From positions 248,001-312,000 of the forward strand of contig NZ_CP065534.1 of NCBI RefSeq assembly GCF_015999465.1: DNA of 64,000 nucleotides, in the 5' to 3' direction. Of the stretch, positions 45,063 to 55,099 are shown piece after piece. Source of the stretch: Lonsdalea populi (lineage in GTDB: Bacteria; Pseudomonadota; Gammaproteobacteria; Enterobacterales; Enterobacteriaceae). The notes below the pieces were generated by a model, which worked only from the letters and a program-made list of their open reading frames with translations, was not told the DNA's origin and did not search any database. Both the position numbers and the translations under genes were made by a program. Within the stretch, counting starts at the first letter, position 1. Each line of letters starts with the position of its first letter.

Positions 45063-45932
45063 TTACTTTATCGTCTTGCCTTCCAGAAGCCGCTGCACCA
45101 GCGGCGTCATGATCAATTCCATCGCCAGTCCCATTTTGCCTCCGGGCACCACCAGCGTATTGATATGAGAAATATACGACCCTTGCAGCATGGTGAGCAG
45201 ATAGGGAAAGTCGATATTCTCCAGGCGCTGGAAATGAATGACCACCAAACTTTCGTCCAACGACGGGATCGCTTTCGCAGCGAAGGGGTTGGACGTATCG
45301 ACGGTCGGCACCCGCTGGAAGTTGATATGGGTGCGGGAAAACTGCGGTGTGATATAGGTGATGTAGTCTTCCATCGAGCGGACGACGGAGTCCATGACCG
45401 CATCACGCGAGTGCCCGCGTTCGTTAACGTCGCGGTACAGCTTCTGGATCCACTCGAGGTTCACGATAGGCACGACGCCGACCAGCAGGTCGACATGGCG
45501 AGCTACGTTGTGCTGCTCGGTGACGACGCCGCCGTGCAAGCCCTCATAGAACAACACATCCGTCGGATCAGGCATGGCTTCCCAGGGCGTAAATGTGCCG
45601 GGCACCTGGTTGTAGGGAATGGCTTCGTCGTAGGTATGCAGATATTTGCGGTTCTGACCGGTCCCCTGGCTGCCATAGTCGGCGAATGCCTGTTCCAGTA
45701 GGGTGAAATCGTTCGCCTCCGGGCCGAAATAACTGATGTGGCGGCCCAGATCTCGCGCTTTGCGGATGGCCATGTCCATTTCCGGACGGGTGTAGCGGTG
45801 AAAGCTGTCGCCTTCAAGTTCTGCGGCGCGGATTTTCAGCTGCTGAAAAATTTTTCGGAACGCCAGGCTGGTAGTGGTCGTGCCGGCGCCGCTTGATCCG
45901 GTCACGGCAATGATAGGGTGTTGATGCGACAT
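45063..45932 (-). CDS. prkB: Phosphoribulokinase-like P-loop kinase PrkB
   Basis: Homologue of phosphoribulokinase in a non-autotroph, so its substrate in enteric bacteria is unsettled. The 289-residue protein has the P-loop AVTGSSGAGTTTTS, the RPEMD and ADYGSQGTGQNRKYLHTYDEA segments, and a Walker-B-like LFYEGLHGG. ATG 45932 fits the E. coli start (MSxxHPIIAVTGSSG); upstream in-frame codons to 46052 are not conserved. It follows yheT-yheU in the same orientation. Confidence 0.93.
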   Translation of the reverse strand: MSHQHPIIAVTGSSGAGTTTTSLAFRKIFQQLKIRAAELEGDSFHRYTRPEMDMAIRKARDLGRHISYFGPEANDFTLLEQAFADYGSQGTGQNRKYLHTYDEAIPYNQVPGTFTPWEAMPDPTDVLFYEGLHGGVVTEQHNVARHVDLLVGVVPIVNLEWIQKLYRDVNERGHSRDAVMDSVVRSMEDYITYITPQFSRTHINFQRVPTVDTSNPFAAKAIPSLDESLVVIHFQRLENIDFPYLLTMLQGSYISHINTLVVPGGKMGLAMELIMTPLVQRLLEGKTIK

Positions 45933-46057
45933 AGTGCTGCCACTCCACAATAGACGGTAAAACCCAGCGGGGAACGCCGGGAATTCGACCTTCATTGTTA
46001 CCCTGTTTGCGCCGATGCGCCACGCCATTTTTGCATCAACGGGCAGCGGCAATGCCG

Positions 46058-46288
46058 TTACAAATCGTGCCCGGTTTTGATCTGGGTGCGCGGCATGAGG
46101 TTAACCGTTTCATGCAGTTCGGACCAGACTAGCACCACCTCGCCGCTTTCCAGCTGGCGGCGGACGTCCGCCACCTTTTGTTCCAGCGTGCGCTCATGCT
46201 GGCCGTAGTCGGTGCCTTCGCGCAGGACGAAAGACTCAATCAGATTCTCCAGCGTATCCGCCGCGAGTTCTTGCCAGGGAATAATCAC
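46058..46288 (-). CDS. yheU: UPF0270 family protein YheU
   Basis: A 76-residue conserved cytoplasmic protein of unknown function (E. coli YheU, 72 residues). The whole sequence matches the family ([54 protein letters not shown]). The start lies 1 nt after the yheT stop, so the two are translationally coupled. Confidence 0.93.
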   Translation of the reverse strand: MIIPWQELAADTLENLIESFVLREGTDYGQHERTLEQKVADVRRQLESGEVVLVWSELHETVNLMPRTQIKTGHDL

Positions 46289-46289
46289 C

Positions 46290-47282
46290 TCATCGCTCCA
46301 GATGTGGGGTGAGCCAGTCGGGAATGCGCTGCTCCAGCCACAGTTTCGGTTTTAATAATGAGCCGCCCACGAAACCGACATGTCCGCCGTGTTTCGTCAA
46401 CTGATACTCAATATTAGGCGGTAACGACGTGAGCGCAGGGATGACGTCCTTCGTCATGAACGGATCGTCCTTGGCGTGGACGATCAACAGCGGCGTGCGG
46501 ACGTTCGGCAGCAGGGGCAGGGCGCTGCTGCGCGCATAATAGTCATTGGCGTCGGTAAAACCATGAATACGAGCGGTAATCATGTTATCGAACTCCCTCA
46601 GTCCCCGAATTTTTCTCAGTTGATGCAGGTGAACCGGTAGCGTATCCGGATAGGCCGCCAGTTTGCGGATAGCATTACGTTTCAACAGCCGCAATAGATA
46701 GTGCTGATAAAAGCGTGAGAAGCCTTTTTCGATATGGCGGCAGCAAGGCTCCAGCATCAGCGGCGCGGACACGACGGCCGCTGCGTCAAGCAACGGCTCT
46801 TCCGTCTGCTGACCGAGCAGGCAGGCCAGCATGTTGCCGCCCAGCGAGACGCCGATGGCCGCGGTAGGCGCATCGCCGTAAGTCGACTTCAGCCAGCGCA
46901 AAAAATAGCGGGCATCCTCGGTCTCTCCGGAGTGGTACATCTGGGGCGTGCGGTTGGGCGTGCCGCCGCAGCCGCGAAAATGCATGACGACGGCCAGCCA
47001 GCCCCGTTGATGGCAGGCCGCCACAAGACCGTGCGCATAGGGACTGTAGAAACTGCCTTCCAGTCCGTGGAACAAAACCACCCGCGGTTTATCGCGGGCC
47101 AGCATGGGATCTTCGCTCCAGGCCAGATCGAGAAAATCGCCGTCCGGCAGTTCAAGCGTCTGCCAGAGTGGCTTGAGCAGTGCGCGTCGCCGTAACAGAC
47201 GGGGAAGCAAGGTTTGCAAATGGGGGTTGTACATACTGGCCAGGGGACGAAACATCTGGCTAGTCGTGGGATGAATATTCAT
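46290..47282 (-). CDS. yheT: Alpha/beta hydrolase YheT (AB-hydrolase_4 family)
   Basis: Predicted carboxylesterase of the YheT/ABHD1-3 family. The 330-residue protein has [30 protein letters not shown], the nucleophile elbow [13 protein letters not shown], an Asp in HAKDDPFM and a His in [14 protein letters not shown] 47282 is the first ATG; no strong ribosome site is seen. It is upstream of yheU-prkB and divergent from an inserted exporter gene. Confidence 0.92.
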   Translation of the reverse strand: MNIHPTTSQMFRPLASMYNPHLQTLLPRLLRRRALLKPLWQTLELPDGDFLDLAWSEDPMLARDKPRVVLFHGLEGSFYSPYAHGLVAACHQRGWLAVVMHFRGCGGTPNRTPQMYHSGETEDARYFLRWLKSTYGDAPTAAIGVSLGGNMLACLLGQQTEEPLLDAAAVVSAPLMLEPCCRHIEKGFSRFYQHYLLRLLKRNAIRKLAAYPDTLPVHLHQLRKIRGLREFDNMITARIHGFTDANDYYARSSALPLLPNVRTPLLIVHAKDDPFMTKDVIPALTSLPPNIEYQLTKHGGHVGFVGGSLLKPKLWLEQRIPDWLTPHLER

Positions 47283-47364
47283 AGTCAAAAGCTTGTACCG
47301 GCGACATCACGCTGCTAGGTTGAACAACTGCAAATTTCGTTTGTTAGAAGGCCTTTTCAATTAC

Positions 47365-47970
47365 ATGGCGCACTTCAATCTATTCCTTTCCATGCTTGGC
47401 TTCCTGTGGGTTGCAGCGATTACCCCAGGCCCCAATAATATGCTACTCACCGCTTCCGCTGCTAATTTTGGTTTTCTCCGCTCCATGCCGCTGATGGTCG
47501 GCATCATGATCGGGATGCAAAGTGTACTGCTGCTGGCTGCGCTGGGATTGGGAAGCCTGATTCTACTCTATCCTTCGCTTCATCTCGCGCTCAAAATTTT
47601 GGGTAGCGCCTATCTGCTGTGGCTGGCGTTCAAAATCGCCAGCGCGCGCTATGAGAAGCTCGACACGCAAACGGCGCCGCCGCGACCGATGCCTCTTTAT
47701 CAGGGCGCACTGCTGCAATTTTTGAACCCGAAAGCCTGGCTGATGGCGCTGGGTGCCGTAGCCGGTTTTAGCCTCTCCCGCGGGGAATACGTGGGTTCAG
47801 TCATCGCCATCAGCATCGCCATGTTCAGCGTGAATTTGATCGCTGGGATTGTCTGGCTGGGGTTCGGCACGATGATCGGTAAAATGCTGCGCAGCCGACG
47901 AGCCTGGCGGATCTTCAACCTGTTCATGGGGCTACTGACCGCCGCCTGCGTGCTGATGATCTGGCATTGA
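47365..47970 (+). CDS. LysE/RhtB-family amino-acid exporter
   Basis: A 201-residue inner-membrane protein with about six TM segments and the family motif AAITPGPNNMLLTASAANFGF near the N-terminus, plus QFLNPKAWLMALGAV in the middle. It resembles EamB (cysteine/O-acetylserine) and RhtB-type exporters; the exact substrate cannot be read from sequence. ATG 47365 gives the usual family length. It sits between yheT and yheS, which are adjacent in E. coli, so it is an insertion. Confidence 0.88.
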   Translation: MAHFNLFLSMLGFLWVAAITPGPNNMLLTASAANFGFLRSMPLMVGIMIGMQSVLLLAALGLGSLILLYPSLHLALKILGSAYLLWLAFKIASARYEKLDTQTAPPRPMPLYQGALLQFLNPKAWLMALGAVAGFSLSRGEYVGSVIAISIAMFSVNLIAGIVWLGFGTMIGKMLRSRRAWRIFNLFMGLLTAACVLMIWH

Positions 47971-48010
47971 CTAAAACGTCTGGGCTGGCGATGACGCCCG
48001 CCCGGCGTTG

Positions 48011-49915
48011 TCAGGACTGCAACATCTGCTCAAGCTGTTCCTGCGCGTCCAGCCAACTCATTTCGGTCTCTTCCAGTTCGCCTTTGACCGCGATTTGCTC
48101 CTGCAGGCAGGTCGTCAGCTCCGCTTTGCGGCTGGCTTCGTAAATCGCCGTATCCGCCAGGCGGTTTTCCAGCTCGGCCAGTTGGGTATTCAGCTTCTCC
48201 ATGTACTGCTCCAGCTTGGTGATCTGCTTACGCAGCGGCTGGGTTTGGGTGCGCAGTTCAGCCTCGCGCCGCTTCTGGTCTTTTCTGGCCTGAGCGCTAT
48301 TGCCGGCGCTATCTTTCGCCGGCGTCGAGTCGCTGGCGTCCTGTTTATGGGCATCCAGCAGCCACTGTTGATAATCCTCCAGATCGCCGTCGAACGACTC
48401 AACCCGGCGGTCGTGAACCAGATACAGATCGTCCGTCGTGGAACGAATCAGATGGCGATCGTGCGAGACGACGACCAGGGCGCCTTCGAAATCGATCAAG
48501 GCTTCGGTCAGCGCCTGACGCATATCCAGGTCGAGGTGGTTAGTCGGTTCATCGAGCAGCAGCAGGTTAGGGCGCTGCCAAACGATTAGCGCCAACACCA
48601 ACCGCGCTTTCTCGCCGCCCGAGAAGCATTCGGTCGGCTCTACCACCTTGTCGGCGCCGAACCCGAAGCCGCCCAGATAGTCACGTAACTGTTGTTCGGT
48701 TTCCTGTTCGGCCAACCGGGTCAGATGTTGTAACGGCGATTCATCCGCACGCAGGTACTCCAACTGATGTTGAGCGAAATAACCCAAACGGACGCCTTTC
48801 GCCAGCCCGACTTCGCCGCTTTGCGGCTGTAGCTCTCCCGCCAGCAGTTTAATCAGCGTGGACTTCCCGGCGCCGTTGTGGCCGAGCAGACCGATGCGCG
48901 AGCCGGGCACCAGATTGAGCTTGATGGATTCCAGAATCAGCTTGTCGCCGTAGCCTGCGCTCACTTTCTCCATCCGCAATAACGGATTGGGCAACGCCTG
49001 CGGCGCGCGGAAACTGAAGCGGAACGGGTTATCAACATGCGCTGGCGCAATCAGCTCCATTTTTTCCAGCATTTTGATACGGCTCTGCGCCTGCTTGGCT
49101 TTGGTTGCCTTGGCGCGGAAACGGTCAATGTAATGCTGCAAATGCGCGACGCGTTCCTGCTGATGTTCATACAGCGACTGCTGCTGAGAAAGCCGCGTTG
49201 CTCGCTGCTGTTCGAACGAGGTGTAGTTGCCGGTGTATTCGAACAGGGACTCCTGCTCGATATGCAAAATCTTGTTAATAATAGGATCAAGAAAATCCCG
49301 GTCATGAGAAATCAGCACCAGTGTGCCGGGATAGTTTTTGAGCCATTTTTCCAGCCAGATGACCGCATCGAGATCCAAATGGTTGGTCGGTTCGTCCAGC
49401 AGCAGAAGGTCGGAACGGCAAAGCAGGGCCTGCGCCAGGTTAAGACGCATACGCCAGCCGCCGGAAAAAGTGCTGACGGGCTGTTGCAGCTGTTCCTGAC
49501 TGAATCCCAGCCCGTTCAGCAGGCTGGCGGCGCGGGATTGGATCGACCAGGCGAGGACCGCATCCAGCTTGCTGTGCACGAGGGCGATAGCATTGCCGTC
49601 GTTGCGTTCGTTGGCACTCGCCAGCTCGCTTTCCAACTGGCGAAATTCGCGGTCGCCGTCTATCACATACTCTATGGCAGGACGCTCCAACGCTGGCGTT
49701 TCCTGATTCACCCACGCAAGGGACCAGTGCTGAGGAAAAGTGGCATTACCGCCGTCTGCGCCAATTTCTCCTTTCAGCAGGGACAGCAGCGTCGATTTTC
49801 CGCAGCCGTTTTTACCGACCAGACCCACTTTCTGACCCGGATTGACGGCCGCCGTGGCGTTATCCAGCAGTACCCGCGTACCACGTCGAATTTGCAAAGA
49901 GGAGAAGACAATCAT
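48011..49915 (-). CDS. yheS: ABC-F ATPase YheS
   Basis: Cytoplasmic ABC-F protein with two ATPase domains and no membrane part; such proteins act on the ribosome. The 634-residue protein has Walker A (GLVGKNGCGKSTLL and GLLGHNGAGKSTLI), signatures TFSGGWRMRLNLAQAL and CFSGGEKARLVLAL, Walker B with catalytic Glu (LLLLDEPTNHLD twice), an interdomain linker and a C-terminal coiled coil. GGAGAA precedes ATG 49915. It is divergent from kefGB. Confidence 0.96.
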   Translation of the reverse strand: MIVFSSLQIRRGTRVLLDNATAAVNPGQKVGLVGKNGCGKSTLLSLLKGEIGADGGNATFPQHWSLAWVNQETPALERPAIEYVIDGDREFRQLESELASANERNDGNAIALVHSKLDAVLAWSIQSRAASLLNGLGFSQEQLQQPVSTFSGGWRMRLNLAQALLCRSDLLLLDEPTNHLDLDAVIWLEKWLKNYPGTLVLISHDRDFLDPIINKILHIEQESLFEYTGNYTSFEQQRATRLSQQQSLYEHQQERVAHLQHYIDRFRAKATKAKQAQSRIKMLEKMELIAPAHVDNPFRFSFRAPQALPNPLLRMEKVSAGYGDKLILESIKLNLVPGSRIGLLGHNGAGKSTLIKLLAGELQPQSGEVGLAKGVRLGYFAQHQLEYLRADESPLQHLTRLAEQETEQQLRDYLGGFGFGADKVVEPTECFSGGEKARLVLALIVWQRPNLLLLDEPTNHLDLDMRQALTEALIDFEGALVVVSHDRHLIRSTTDDLYLVHDRRVESFDGDLEDYQQWLLDAHKQDASDSTPAKDSAGNSAQARKDQKRREAELRTQTQPLRKQITKLEQYMEKLNTQLAELENRLADTAIYEASRKAELTTCLQEQIAVKGELEETEMSWLDAQEQLEQMLQS

Positions 49916-50039
49916 AAAGCGCCAAGTAATAAGAATATGTTAAATTATGGATCAAGTTTCAGGGCGTCAGCGTCCTGGCAATCCCCGCTGCGCTGCATGG
50001 TAGCGGAAAATATCGACGATGACGACGCTTTGGAGGGGA

Positions 50040-50594
50040 ATGATGTCGCAGCCACCCAAGATTTTGCTGCTTTTTGCCCATCCGGAATTACAGGACTCGG
50101 TTGTGAATAAGCTGTTATTGCAATCCGCTCGGGGTCTGGAACATGTGACGGTACATGATTTGTACGCGCACTATCCTGATTTCTTTATTGATATCCATCA
50201 TGAACAACAGTTACTGCGAGAGCATCAAATCATCGTGCTTCAACATCCCCTTTATACCTATAGCTGCCCGGCATTGATGAAAGAGTGGCTGGACCGCGTA
50301 TTGAGCCGAGGCTTCGCCAACGGCGTCGGCGGCAATGCCCTATCGGGCAAATACTGGCGCAGCGTGGTGACGACCGGCGAGCCGGTATCCCGCTATACCC
50401 CGGAGGGACATCAGCACTCATTTATGGATGACGTGCTGCGACCTTTCGAGATGACGGCGACCATGTGCCATATGCGCTGGATGACGCCGCTGGTGATTTA
50501 CAACGCGCGACGGATGTCGCGCGACGCATTGCGCGAACACGCCCATCACTACGGGGATTGGCTGGCGGCGCCTTTGTCCGAGGGAGGGCTCTGA
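50040..50594 (+). CDS. kefG: KefB ancillary quinone oxidoreductase-type protein KefG
   Basis: Flavodoxin-like protein needed for full activity of the KefB potassium efflux system. The 184-residue protein has [19 protein letters not shown], the flavin-site [25 protein letters not shown] and [13 protein letters not shown]. Two adjacent ATGs (50040, 50043) follow GGAGGGG; the first corresponds to the annotated E. coli start. kefB starts 2 nt after the stop. Confidence 0.94.
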   Translation: MMSQPPKILLLFAHPELQDSVVNKLLLQSARGLEHVTVHDLYAHYPDFFIDIHHEQQLLREHQIIVLQHPLYTYSCPALMKEWLDRVLSRGFANGVGGNALSGKYWRSVVTTGEPVSRYTPEGHQHSFMDDVLRPFEMTATMCHMRWMTPLVIYNARRMSRDALREHAHHYGDWLAAPLSEGGL

Positions 50595-50596
50595 GT

Positions 50597-52408
50597 ATGG
50601 ATAGCGCTGCCACCCTGAGCGCGGGTGTTCTATTTTTATTCGTCACGGTACTGGCGGTGCCTATCGCGGCGCGCCTCGGTATCGGCGCAGTATTGGGCTA
50701 CTTGCTGGCCGGTATCGCCATCGGTCCCTGGGGACTGGGCTTTATTCGCGACGTTTCCGCCATTCTGCACTTCTCTGAACTGGGCGTCGTGTTCCTGATG
50801 TTCATCATCGGGCTCGAACTGAATCCTGCCAAATTGTGGAAACTGCGGCGATCTATTTTCGGTATCGGCGCGGCTCAGGTACTGCTCAGTGCCGCGCTAC
50901 TGGGCGGCGTGTTGTTCATGAGCCAATTTTCCTGGCAGTCGGCCTTGATTGGCGGGATTGGGCTGGCGATGTCATCCACGGCGATGGCGCTACAGCTGAT
51001 GCGTGAAAAAGGGATGAACCGCAACGAGTCCGGACAGCTCGGTTTTTCCGTTTTGTTGTTTCAGGATTTGGCGGTCATACCCGCGTTGGCGCTGATCCCT
51101 ATTCTGTCCGGCGTTCAGGGGCAAATCGATGATTGGCAGATGGTGGCCATGAAGGTGTTGGCGTTCGGCGGCATGCTGATCGGCGGCCGCTATCTGGTGC
51201 GCCCGCTGTTCCGGTTTATTGCCGCTTCCGGCGTGAGCGAAGTGTTTACCGCCGCTGCGCTGCTGCTGGTACTGGGCTCCGCGCTGTTTATGGAAGCGCT
51301 GGGACTGTCGATGGCGCTCGGCACCTTTATTGCTGGCGTGCTTTTGGCGGAAAGCGAATATCGTCATGAGTTGGAAATTTCCATTGAGCCATTCAAAGGT
51401 TTGCTGCTGGGGCTGTTTTTCATCTCGGTGGGAATGGCGCTCAATCTTGGCGTGTTGTATGCCAACCTCGCCGAGGTGCTGCTCGGTGTGATGATTCTGG
51501 TGTCCGTCAAAGGCCTTATCCTCTACGTATTGGCGCGGATCTACGGACTGCGCTCATCGGAGCGGCTTCAGTTCGCCGGTGTGCTTAGCCAGGGAGGCGA
51601 GTTCGCCTTTGTGCTGTTTTCAGCTGCCGCGACTCAGCGAGTCCTGCAGGGCGATCAATTGCCGCTGCTGCTGGTCACCGTGACGCTATCGATGATGGTG
51701 ACGCCGCTTTTGATGCAGCTGATCGACCGTATTCTGGCGCGCCGCTACAACGCGACGGAAGAGTCGGCGGAGAAACACTATGTGGAAGACGATGAGCCGC
51801 AGGTGATCGTGGTGGGCTTCGGGCGCTTCGGTCAGGTGATTGGCCGACTGCTGATGGCGAACAAAATGCGGATTACCGTGCTCGAGCGAGATATCAGCGC
51901 GGTCAGTCTGATGAGAAGCTACGGTTATAAGGTGTATTACGGCGATGCCACGTCGGTGGACTTGCTCCGTTCAGCGGGCGCCGAGCACGCGCGGTCGATC
52001 GTCATTACCTGCAACGACCCCGAGGATACGATGTCCATCGTGCATCTGTGCCAGCAGCATTTCCCGCACCTGGAAATACTGGCGCGCGCGCGTGGCCGTG
52101 TGGAAGCGCATGAGCTGTTGCAGTCAGGCGTCACGCAGTTTTCCCGCGAAACGTTTTCCAGTGCGTTGGAGCTGGGGCGTAAAACGCTGATCTCTCTGGG
52201 GATGCACCCTCATCAGGCTCACCGGTCGCAACAGCATTTCCGCCGTCTGGATATGCGTATGCTGCGCGAGCTGACGCCGGAACGTCAGACCGAGGGCGAG
52301 GGCGCTCAGATCTCGCGTGTGAAAGAGGCCCGGCGCGAACTGGAAGATATCTTCCAGCGCGAAATGCAGCATGAGCGTCGGCGGCTGGATGATTGGGACG
52401 AGACATAA
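50597..52408 (+). CDS. kefB: Glutathione-regulated potassium-efflux antiporter KefB
   Basis: Inner-membrane K+/H+ antiporter that acidifies the cytoplasm when electrophile-glutathione adducts accumulate. The 603-residue protein has a CPA2 membrane domain (about 1-385; [53 protein letters not shown]) and a C-terminal KTN/Rossmann domain ([17 protein letters not shown]). ATG 50597 with GGAGGG is the start; an upstream in-frame codon at 50465 lies inside kefG. Confidence 0.96.
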   Translation: MDSAATLSAGVLFLFVTVLAVPIAARLGIGAVLGYLLAGIAIGPWGLGFIRDVSAILHFSELGVVFLMFIIGLELNPAKLWKLRRSIFGIGAAQVLLSAALLGGVLFMSQFSWQSALIGGIGLAMSSTAMALQLMREKGMNRNESGQLGFSVLLFQDLAVIPALALIPILSGVQGQIDDWQMVAMKVLAFGGMLIGGRYLVRPLFRFIAASGVSEVFTAAALLLVLGSALFMEALGLSMALGTFIAGVLLAESEYRHELEISIEPFKGLLLGLFFISVGMALNLGVLYANLAEVLLGVMILVSVKGLILYVLARIYGLRSSERLQFAGVLSQGGEFAFVLFSAAATQRVLQGDQLPLLLVTVTLSMMVTPLLMQLIDRILARRYNATEESAEKHYVEDDEPQVIVVGFGRFGQVIGRLLMANKMRITVLERDISAVSLMRSYGYKVYYGDATSVDLLRSAGAEHARSIVITCNDPEDTMSIVHLCQQHFPHLEILARARGRVEAHELLQSGVTQFSRETFSSALELGRKTLISLGMHPHQAHRSQQHFRRLDMRMLRELTPERQTEGEGAQISRVKEARRELEDIFQREMQHERRRLDDWDET

Positions 52409-52470
52409 TCGCAGGCGAACTTCGCCATTACAGATTGCGACATCACAGGGTGATTGGACGGAAAAATATC

Positions 52471-52671
52471 ATGTCGACACAACGAAAGCGGTTTATAGCC
52501 GGTGCGGTTTGCCCTCAGTGTCATACGCAGGATACCCTGACGGTCGGGGTGGAAGATGTCGAGGAAGTCGTTAACTGCGTCAAATGCGGTTATCGCCAGA
52601 GCCGGCCGGAGGCAAAGCAGCAGACGGTGGAGCGTCAGGACGGGCAGATTATCGGCATGTTTCATCCTTAA
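52471..52671 (+). CDS. yheV: Zinc-ribbon protein YheV
   Basis: A 66-residue conserved protein of unknown function with two CxxC pairs (CPQC and CVKC), consistent with a zinc ribbon, and the IIGMFHP C-terminus. The start at ATG 52471 matches the E. coli length of 66; a longer frame from 52393 overlaps the kefB end and lacks similarity. It lies between kefB and slyD, as in E. coli. Confidence 0.88.
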   Translation: MSTQRKRFIAGAVCPQCHTQDTLTVGVEDVEEVVNCVKCGYRQSRPEAKQQTVERQDGQIIGMFHP

Positions 52672-52765
52672 TGAGCGTGGTAGCGATTTTTGATTCCATG
52701 CAGTACATGGGGGTGTTTTTCAGCTACAATTTGCGCCAAAGCGATTTCCAACGGTAGGAGATATC

Positions 52766-53338
52766 ATGAAAGTAGCAAAAGACCTGGTGGTCAGCCTGGC
52801 CTATCAGGTACGTACAGAAGACGGTGTATTGGTTGATGAGTCTCCGGTGAGTGCACCGCTGGACTATCTGCACGGTCGCGGCTCGCTGATTTCCGGCCTG
52901 GAAAAAGCGCTGGACGGTCGTGCGGTCGGTGAACTTTTCGATATTAAAGTCGGCCCGAACGAGGCTTACGGCAACTATGACGAGAATCTGGTACAGCGCG
53001 TACCGAAAGATGTCTTCATGGGTGTGGACGAGCTGCAGGTCGGCATGCGTTTTCTGGCTGACACCGATCAGGGGCCGGTACCTGTCGAAATTACCGAAGT
53101 ACAGGACGAGCACGTCGTGGTTGACGGCAACCATATGTTAGCGGGCCAGAACCTGAGCTTTAACGTCGAAGTCGTCGCCATTCGCGAAGCCACGGCGGAA
53201 GAGCTGGAGCACGGTCATGTTCATGGCGAACACGATCACAACCACGATGGTTGCTGCGGCGGTCACGGCCACGATCACGATCATGACCACGGTAAAGGCG
53301 GCTGTGGCGGTCACGGCGGATGCGGCTGCCAGCACTAA
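52766..53338 (+). CDS. slyD: FKBP-type peptidyl-prolyl isomerase and metallochaperone SlyD
   Basis: Cytoplasmic PPIase/chaperone that also delivers nickel for hydrogenase maturation. The 190-residue protein has the FKBP domain split by the insert-in-flap domain (about 1-150) and a C-terminal metal-binding tail rich in His, Cys, Gly and Asp (from about residue 150). GTAGGAG precedes the ATG. In E. coli slyX is the divergent neighbour; here an ethanolamine module separates them. Confidence 0.97.
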   Translation: MKVAKDLVVSLAYQVRTEDGVLVDESPVSAPLDYLHGRGSLISGLEKALDGRAVGELFDIKVGPNEAYGNYDENLVQRVPKDVFMGVDELQVGMRFLADTDQGPVPVEITEVQDEHVVVDGNHMLAGQNLSFNVEVVAIREATAEELEHGHVHGEHDHNHDGCCGGHGHDHDHDHGKGGCGGHGGCGCQH

Positions 53339-53354
53339 GGCCGGCTTCACCTCT

Positions 53355-53392
53355 AAAAAAACCGGCTCGGCGTTATGCAGGCCGGTTTTTTT
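53355..53392. terminator. Bidirectional terminator between slyD and the permease gene
   Basis: AAAAAACCGGC / GCCGGTTTTTT flank a ~14-base loop, with T-runs on both strands. It lies between the convergent slyD and permease genes. Confidence 0.85.
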
Positions 53393-53427
53393 ACGTCTGA
53401 TGTTTCAATGGCAGTAAGGCTGAGGAA

Positions 53428-54795
53428 TCACTCTTTTCCCATCAGCATCTCGTCTTGCGGCGCATTAAAGCGTTGGGCTTTAGTGAGCAGGAAGTAGAGA
53501 TAGGCTGCGGCCATCAGCGCGATGAAAAGGGTGCCGATGAGTGGGTTAAACCACAGCATCGCCAATAAACACAGGCAGGCCAGTACCAAGGCGATACCCG
53601 GTATAACCGGATAGCCGGGCGCCAGGTAGGTTCGCTCCAGCTCCGGCGCGGTGCGTCGAAGCCGGAACAGGCTCAGCATACTCATGATGTACATCACGAT
53701 AGCTCCGAAGACGGCCATGGTGATCATCGCGGCGGTCAGACTCATTCCTTGCAGGTTGATCCAGCTGTCGCTGAAAATAGCGGCAATCCCGATAACGCCG
53801 CCGGTGAGGATCGCTCGATGGGGCGTTCTAAAGCGAGACAGCTTGGCCAGTCCAGTCGGCAGGTAGCCCGCTCTGGCAAGGGCGAAGAATTGCCGAGAGT
53901 AGCCGAGAATGATGCCGTGGAAGCTGGCAATCAGTCCGAACAGCCCGATCCACACTAGCATGTGCATCCACCCCGAATCGGCGCCCACTACGGCTTTCAT
54001 CGCCTGCGGCAGCGGGTCGTTGATATTGGAAAGCGTCCGCCAGTCTCCCACGCCGCCCGCGAGCAGCATAACGCCCAGTGCCAAGAATACCAGCGTCATA
54101 ATGCCGGTGATATAGGCCTTAGGGATAGTCCGCTTTGGATCCTTGGCTTCCTCCGCCGCCATTGCCGCGCCCTCTATCGCCAGAAAGAACCAGATGGCGA
54201 AGGGGATGGCCGCGAAGATGCCGGACAGTGCGGGCAGTCCGAAGCTGTCGCTGCCCGCCCAGCCGTTGGCGACAAAACGGCTGATGCTGAAGCCGGGGGC
54301 GACGACACCCATGAACACCAGCAGCTCGAACACCGCCAGCAGGGTGACGCAGAGTTCGAACATGGCGGCGAGTTTCACGCCCAAAATATTCAGCCCCATA
54401 AACACCAGATAGGCGCCGGTCGCGGCATAGCGTGGATCCAGATCGGGGAATTGCACGTTGAGATAAGCGCCGATCGCCATCGAGATGGCGGGGGGCGCAA
54501 AAACGAATTCAATCAGCGTCGCCATGCCGGCGATCAGTCCACCGGTTTCGCCGAAGGCGCGGCGGCTGTAGGCGAAAGGGCCACCGGCGTGAGGTATCGC
54601 GGTGGTCAGCTCGGTAAAGCTGAAGATGAAACAGGTGTACATGGCGGCGATCATAAGGGTAGTGACCAAAAAGCCGAGCGTACCTGCGACGCCCCAACCG
54701 TAGCTCCAGCCAAAATACTCGCCGGAAATGACCAGACCGACGGCGATCCCCCAAAGATGAAGGGTCCCCAGCGTGGGTTTCAACTGCATTGTCAT
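53428..54795 (-). CDS. eat: Ethanolamine permease-type APC transporter
   Basis: A 455-residue transporter of the amino acid-polyamine-organocation superfamily with about 12 TM segments. The conserved sequence (LKPTLGTLHLWGIAVGLVISG, YFGWSYGWG, FSFTELTTAIPHAGGPFAYSRRAF, EFVFAPPAI) is that of the ethanolamine permease subfamily, so ethanolamine or a similar amino alcohol is the likely substrate. ATG 54795 follows AGAGGGG. It is divergent from a kinase gene across 304 bp and inserted between slyD and slyX. Confidence 0.82.
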   Translation of the reverse strand: MTMQLKPTLGTLHLWGIAVGLVISGEYFGWSYGWGVAGTLGFLVTTLMIAAMYTCFIFSFTELTTAIPHAGGPFAYSRRAFGETGGLIAGMATLIEFVFAPPAISMAIGAYLNVQFPDLDPRYAATGAYLVFMGLNILGVKLAAMFELCVTLLAVFELLVFMGVVAPGFSISRFVANGWAGSDSFGLPALSGIFAAIPFAIWFFLAIEGAAMAAEEAKDPKRTIPKAYITGIMTLVFLALGVMLLAGGVGDWRTLSNINDPLPQAMKAVVGADSGWMHMLVWIGLFGLIASFHGIILGYSRQFFALARAGYLPTGLAKLSRFRTPHRAILTGGVIGIAAIFSDSWINLQGMSLTAAMITMAVFGAIVMYIMSMLSLFRLRRTAPELERTYLAPGYPVIPGIALVLACLCLLAMLWFNPLIGTLFIALMAAAYLYFLLTKAQRFNAPQDEMLMGKE

Positions 54796-55099
54796 GACAT
54801 TATCCCCTCTAAAGTATGGATGAAAAACAGACCTCATTTTTGTAGGCATAACAGCGGGTTATGGAATCAAAAGGTCTTTTCTGCGGTGGGGCTGCATCAT
54901 ACGCTCGATGATGACGCCGTTATGGGCGCGGATACTTGACACTAACGAGGTGTTTTTTGCGCTCTGGAGTCAAAGACGGGGGAGGAAGAAGACATGTTGT
55001 CGTCTGCGGCCAACTTTTACTGTTTTTGCGTCAAGCATCGGAATGGCGGTCATTACATGCTGAAGGTCTGTAAGCCACTTCCTTTGATGAGATCTTACG
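54796..55099. other. Divergent permease-kinase control region
   Basis: A 304-bp spacer with no gene. It should carry the promoters of the permease (minus) and kinase (plus), and operators for the nearby AraC-family regulator, but no site was identified by eye. Confidence 0.5.

Noticed and set aside
53220..53335. Repetitive His/Asp/Gly codons at the slyD 3' end considered as a tandem repeat element
   Set aside because: This is the normal metal-binding tail of SlyD.
53962..54939. 325-residue plus-strand frame opposite the permease
   Set aside because: Highly charged His/Gln/Asp/Glu-rich composition typical of the antisense of membrane-protein codons.
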